This document shows, in pieces, positions 61,001 to 64,000 of a DNA stretch of 64,000 bases. The position numbers were made by a program, and so were the translations under genes. Numbering within the stretch: position 1 is the first letter of the stretch; every line of letters begins with the position of its first letter. The stretch covers positions 303,157 to 367,156 of the forward strand of contig NMRA01000406.1 in the NCBI GenBank assembly GCA_002633005.1. The letters are read 5' to 3'. Under the pieces are notes generated by a model. That model saw only the letters and a list, made by a program, of their open reading frames with translations. It searched no databases and was not told where the DNA came from. Origin of the DNA: Phoronis australis. Lineage: Eukaryota > Phoronida > Phoronidae.

Positions 61001-62029
61001 TCAGGAAAATCTTAAGTCACCTCGATTTTTCTCGTGAATTTTCAGTCAAAAAATAGGAATGTTTGTATCAACAGACACTGAAAAGGTTTGTATGTGTTGG
61101 TTAGTACTGAAAATGGCTCATCAGATATTGTTCAATGTTTTCTACAGAAACCATAAACCCTCCATCACATCAACAGAACAATCAGATGATGTCAGATATC
61201 AAAGCAAGTAAACACATGCCAGTCTAATAAGAAATGAAGAAATCAGAGGAAAGAAACATCAGCAGTCGCACTGTGAAACAAAATACAGTTCAATCCTTCG
61301 GGCGCATCAGGTTTGTCCCTCGGGATCGGCCCATGCCAAACTTACCTGAACAGCAATAGCGCCTCCAAACTTGAGTCTGTCTAGCAGCAATGTCATCAGA
61401 TGTTTCACGTGTTGATGAATCACCACATCAGGAATGAGAAGTATAGCTCTGTAATGCTGAACACAAAATAACTGTACTGTATCACTATGTCGGCAACGGA
61501 AAGTGCAACATACTGTGTAGTGCTTAAAACAAACTAACAATAGTAAACAAAAACCAGCGTTCCTTCCCCAAGTTCCAGCAAGCAACAACATTCCCTTCAT
61601 GGTACTATCTCGAGCAGGATGGAGCAGTCCTCATACATGACGATGATCCCTGAGTGATGTATAATATTGTTGGATCAAGTCAGGGAACACCAAACAAATG
61701 ATGCAGTGTACATAAAATTAAGTTGAAAAATCTTGAAATGTAAACACAGCTTAGTTAGGAGACATCCTGGTATCACAAAGAGTGTGGTACAACTGTGGTA
61801 GTAAACTTTCAAATAATTGCCATAACAACATACTTGAAGCAATTAGAGGACTTACTTTCAAATCTTTGATAGGAATATCCAGATGGGCTTGCAAGGCCAC
61901 GCACCAGATTGTCTCGAGATCCTGCAGAACAGCCATTAGAGTGCCCCCCGGTCCATCATGTAGGTTCAATTGTCCATGTTTCATGGGCCACTTAACTGTG
62001 TAACTCTCCATAGGATTGATGTACAGTGC
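55094..62029 (-). CDS. ACTR8: Actin-related protein 8 (ARP8), C-terminal 444 aa in 8 exons; 5' part not in the model
   Basis: Exons in order: 62029-61856, 61456-61346, 60499-60384, 60022-59869, 57846-57610, 56998-56764, 55694-55531, 55237-55094 (TGA). Every junction is GT/AG and in phase. The actin-fold segments match animal ARP8 closely: GQLNLHDGPGGTLMAVLQDL, ESVCATFGAGISGACVIDIG, CVEDG, LLVVGGGLTFH and LDTTQELWI, ending RERSSFLW. Exon 6 encodes a long acidic, Ser/Asp/Glu-rich insertion, at the position where vertebrate ARP8 also has a variable linker. ARP8 is a subunit of the INO80 chromatin remodeller in the nucleus, binding extranucleosomal DNA through the actin/ARP module. Human ARP8 is 624 aa, so roughly the first 180-200 residues are missing; I found no matching exon before the right edge. 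The intron between exons 4 and 5 holds a 609-base assembly gap. A minus-strand AATAAA at 54,632-54,637 could end the transcript. Confidence 0.93.
55690..55860. repeat. Short tandem repeats beside an ACTR8 splice acceptor
   Basis: Units of about 22 bp with the theme CCCTGTATACATGTCTAGAT repeat from about 55,757 to 55,855. Between them and exon 7, the acceptor-spanning sequence TCTGAAGACAAAATA (55,694 region) recurs as TCTGAAGACAGAATA (~55,724-55,738) and again as TGAAGACAGAATACAAATAT at ~55,940. Confidence 0.7.
58805..59413. other. Assembly gap (609 N)
   Basis: A run of N inside an ACTR8 intron. ORFs spanning it are artefacts. It ends exactly where the repeat at 59,414 starts. Confidence 1.
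59414..59795. repeat. Dispersed element with tandem units and a terminal hairpin, next to the gap
   Basis: Two related units begin ACTAAAAATGGCCACTAGGT (59,414) and ACTAAAATTGCCACTAGGGG (~59,560), each followed by a CCATATNTNCCAAATTTCATGAA-type block. The element ends with GGACGGACGGATGG and a hairpin, TAATGCGTCCACATAT paired with ATATGTGGGCGCATAA. Such GGACGG-plus-hairpin tails are common in non-autonomous elements of marine invertebrate genomes. Confidence 0.7.
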
Positions 62030-62151
62030 CTGGTAAATGATGGATACTCTAACTAGTACATACCATGAACCACAAACTTCTTTCATGATCACCAACCGGT
62101 CAATAATAATAATTAACATTAGTAGTAGTTGTCAGTTTCTCTTGCCAGAAT

Positions 62152-63740
62152 TAAGCTACCCAAACAACATGGCTCTCGCATAAATGAAGATAGCTGCACA
62201 CTCATGAACACGCTTCACGCATTTGAAAACTCGGTTGACTGTGTGATTAACATAGTCCTGCACTCACAAAATATGGCTAATGCACCCAAGAAGCATGATG
62301 CCTAGACTGCAAACATGTCTCATGGACCCCAAATACAGCGTGTGGAAAAAATCTACACTTTTCAGCTTCCACAGGGCAACATAGAGGCAAATGCATTTGG
62401 TGATGTCAAAGGACTACCAACAGCTTCAAAGACAACTGCAAGAATCTAAGTCAAAATCAACTGCCAGAATCTAGGTCAAAATCACTGACGGAGATACTTT
62501 TGCTACGTCTGGTGCATCTGAACTATTGCATTCATTCTGCAGTTTTCTGGACACCTTCTTCAATTGATTGTACAATTCTCTCATCTAGTTTGAAAAGTTG
62601 AGCTCCACGTTTGGAAATAAATAAAAAGTTTCTTTTATTGCCTTCACTCAGTTTTTTTCTCAGAAGCCTGGGCAACTTACTTAGGGCTGTTCCAGCAAAA
62701 TCTGTATGGGAGGGGGGGGAGGCACTTTTATTTCGTACCCACCGCCCATATTTTTCATTTATTTCTCCAACCCATGACCTATAATTTTTTAATTATTTTT
62801 AATAGGTTAAAATATAAAATCCAACACTTTCAAACAAACTGCCTCCAAGAGGACCTGTTAAGAACTTGATTGACAGACAAGAACTAGTTGTCTTGTCCAA
62901 TATTGTCAAAAACTAAAGTAGCCTGTGAGCAATACTTTTGGCAGCCACCAGGTGTCTCTGTTCACCATGTGTCTATAATTTCAATGAACATTTTTTCAAT
63001 TACAAGGATCTATGAATCTCAAACTGTCTCCACGATATCTTTTATACTTCTATGTTAAGTGAATATTGGAACTTGTTTATCTTACTTTTCATAATTTTTA
63101 TTTAAAAATCATCAATTTTCTTATATGTGTTAACACCAGTTTAGTGTTGCATAACTTTTCAATTCAATAGGACTGCAGACTAACAGCTGGCTCAAATCAA
63201 GTTGCCCATGACTTGATTAATGGCTAAGTGAACATATTGCACTCTGTTCACTGGCAATATGGGCTTTTTTGTATTGGCTTGTTTTGAGTTTTGAGGGCTG
63301 AAGTAATCAACCTGTCAACATTAACAGGACAAAAAATACCACCCAGTTTTAATGCATCACTTCTTACAGGAACGACCACCCATAATTTGTGTTTTTTTCT
63401 GAAGACCACCACCCATGAATTTTTATTTCTACTGCCGTCCCCCCCTCCCACACGGATTTTACAGGAACAGCCCTTACTGAGGCTATAAACAATCTGCTAA
63501 TGGAGGTGTATTCCTAAACGTGTTTCCAATAGTGTAAATACAAACAAATGGCGTGTGTATGACAATGAGCAAGCTGTACATAATATGAGCCCACCAGACA
63601 TGTTCGTGGTCTAGAAGCTGCGCTTTTTGGGTGCACAAGCCATGTTTTGTGAGTGCGGAGCTGTGTTTAAGAGTCCGTGAACTAAGCTTATGTCTGTGAA
63701 ACATCTTCATGAATGCTGGGTTGTTTGGGTAGCCTGAGAA
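62152..63740. mobile_element. Outer inverted repeat enclosing a second element
   Basis: The left arm (62,152-62,335; GCTACCCAAACAACATGG, CACTCACAAAATATGGCT, TGCACCCAAGAAGC) is the imperfect reverse complement of the right arm (about 63,590-63,740). The arms resemble the ACTCACAAAACACG units of the foldback element at 10,109-10,586, hinting at one family. The element at 62,683-63,474 lies inside it. Confidence 0.6.
62683..63474. mobile_element. DNA-transposon-like element with ~36 bp terminal inverted repeats
   Basis: The left end AGGGCTGTTCCAGCAAAATC then TGTATGGGAGGGGGGG pairs with the right end CCCCCCCTCCCACACGGATT then TTACAGGAACAGCCCT. Short direct repeats TTACT lie next to both ends. 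Inner blocks (CCACCGCCCATATTTTTC and the complement of AATTTTTATTTCT) may extend the pairing. At 792 bp with no long ORF it is probably non-autonomous. It is nested in the outer inverted repeat. Confidence 0.75.
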
Positions 63741-64000
63741 TAGAAAAAAACAAGATCAATGTTATTTCAAATCACAATTCCAACTAGTAATCTCAACCAA
63801 TTCATGTACATAATATGTGCAGCTGCACAGCATGGATGGCATGAACCAATATTGGAGAACAAAGCGCATAAAAAACTACAACATAATCTTTAATTAGTTC
63901 AAATGTGTCACTGAACATTAATGTAGTCTTCTGATGACGTTGTGGCTCAAAATGACAATAACTGATAACATTATCTAAATCAAAAAATGAAAATGTTATT

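Larger units (their letters stand above)
62030..64000. other. ACTR8 intron or upstream region; no further exon found
   Basis: No sequence resembling the N-terminal part of ARP8 was recognised on the minus strand. Most of the stretch is taken up by the nested inverted repeats at 62,152-63,740. Confidence 0.5.

Overview
This is eukaryotic, almost certainly invertebrate animal, nuclear DNA. Genes are split into small exons with GT..AG introns, the sequence is AT-rich, introns are full of minisatellites and small inverted-repeat elements, and there is one 609-base assembly gap. The protein content (a TspanC8 tetraspanin, a Nanchung/OCR-like TRPV channel, a CIMIP2/FAM166 ciliary protein and an ACTR8-type actin-related protein) fits a marine bilaterian. 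I cannot name the species or decide between an invertebrate deuterostome and a lophotrochozoan from sequence alone.

Layout. Positions 1-61 may be the last codons of an unidentified gene running in from the left. About 62-10,785 has no recognisable gene and is rich in repeats: a ~690 bp dispersed repeat, CA/TG and GAT microsatellites, and a 478 bp foldback element about 200 bp before the next start codon. A plus-strand TSPAN33-like gene (7 coding exons, 299 aa) occupies 10,786-16,565. It converges on a minus-strand TRPV channel gene (15 coding exons, 773 aa, 36,255 down to 18,171). The 3.5 kb between the TRPV start and the next gene is packed with mobile-element remnants: three inverted-repeat elements, a tRNA-like insertion, and a tandem duplication with a single N at its junction. 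A plus-strand CIMIP2-family gene (6 coding exons, 301 aa) runs from 39,732 to 51,835, head-to-head with TRPV. It converges on a minus-strand ACTR8 gene (8 coding exons visible, C-terminal 444 aa, stop at 55,094), whose N-terminal exons lie beyond the right edge or were not found.

All splice joins in the four gene models were checked for GT/AG and for phase. Every model stays open and has a length divisible by three. TRPV (sensory cilia in other invertebrates) and CIMIP2 (axonemal microtubule inner protein) may share a ciliary setting; otherwise nothing suggests the genes act together. I found no new multi-gene system. The more unusual signals are small hairpin-element families present several times in the window, minisatellites abutting or repeating real splice sites, a predicted N-myristoylation site on the TRPV channel, possible alternative exons or splice sites, and assembly-suspect spots.
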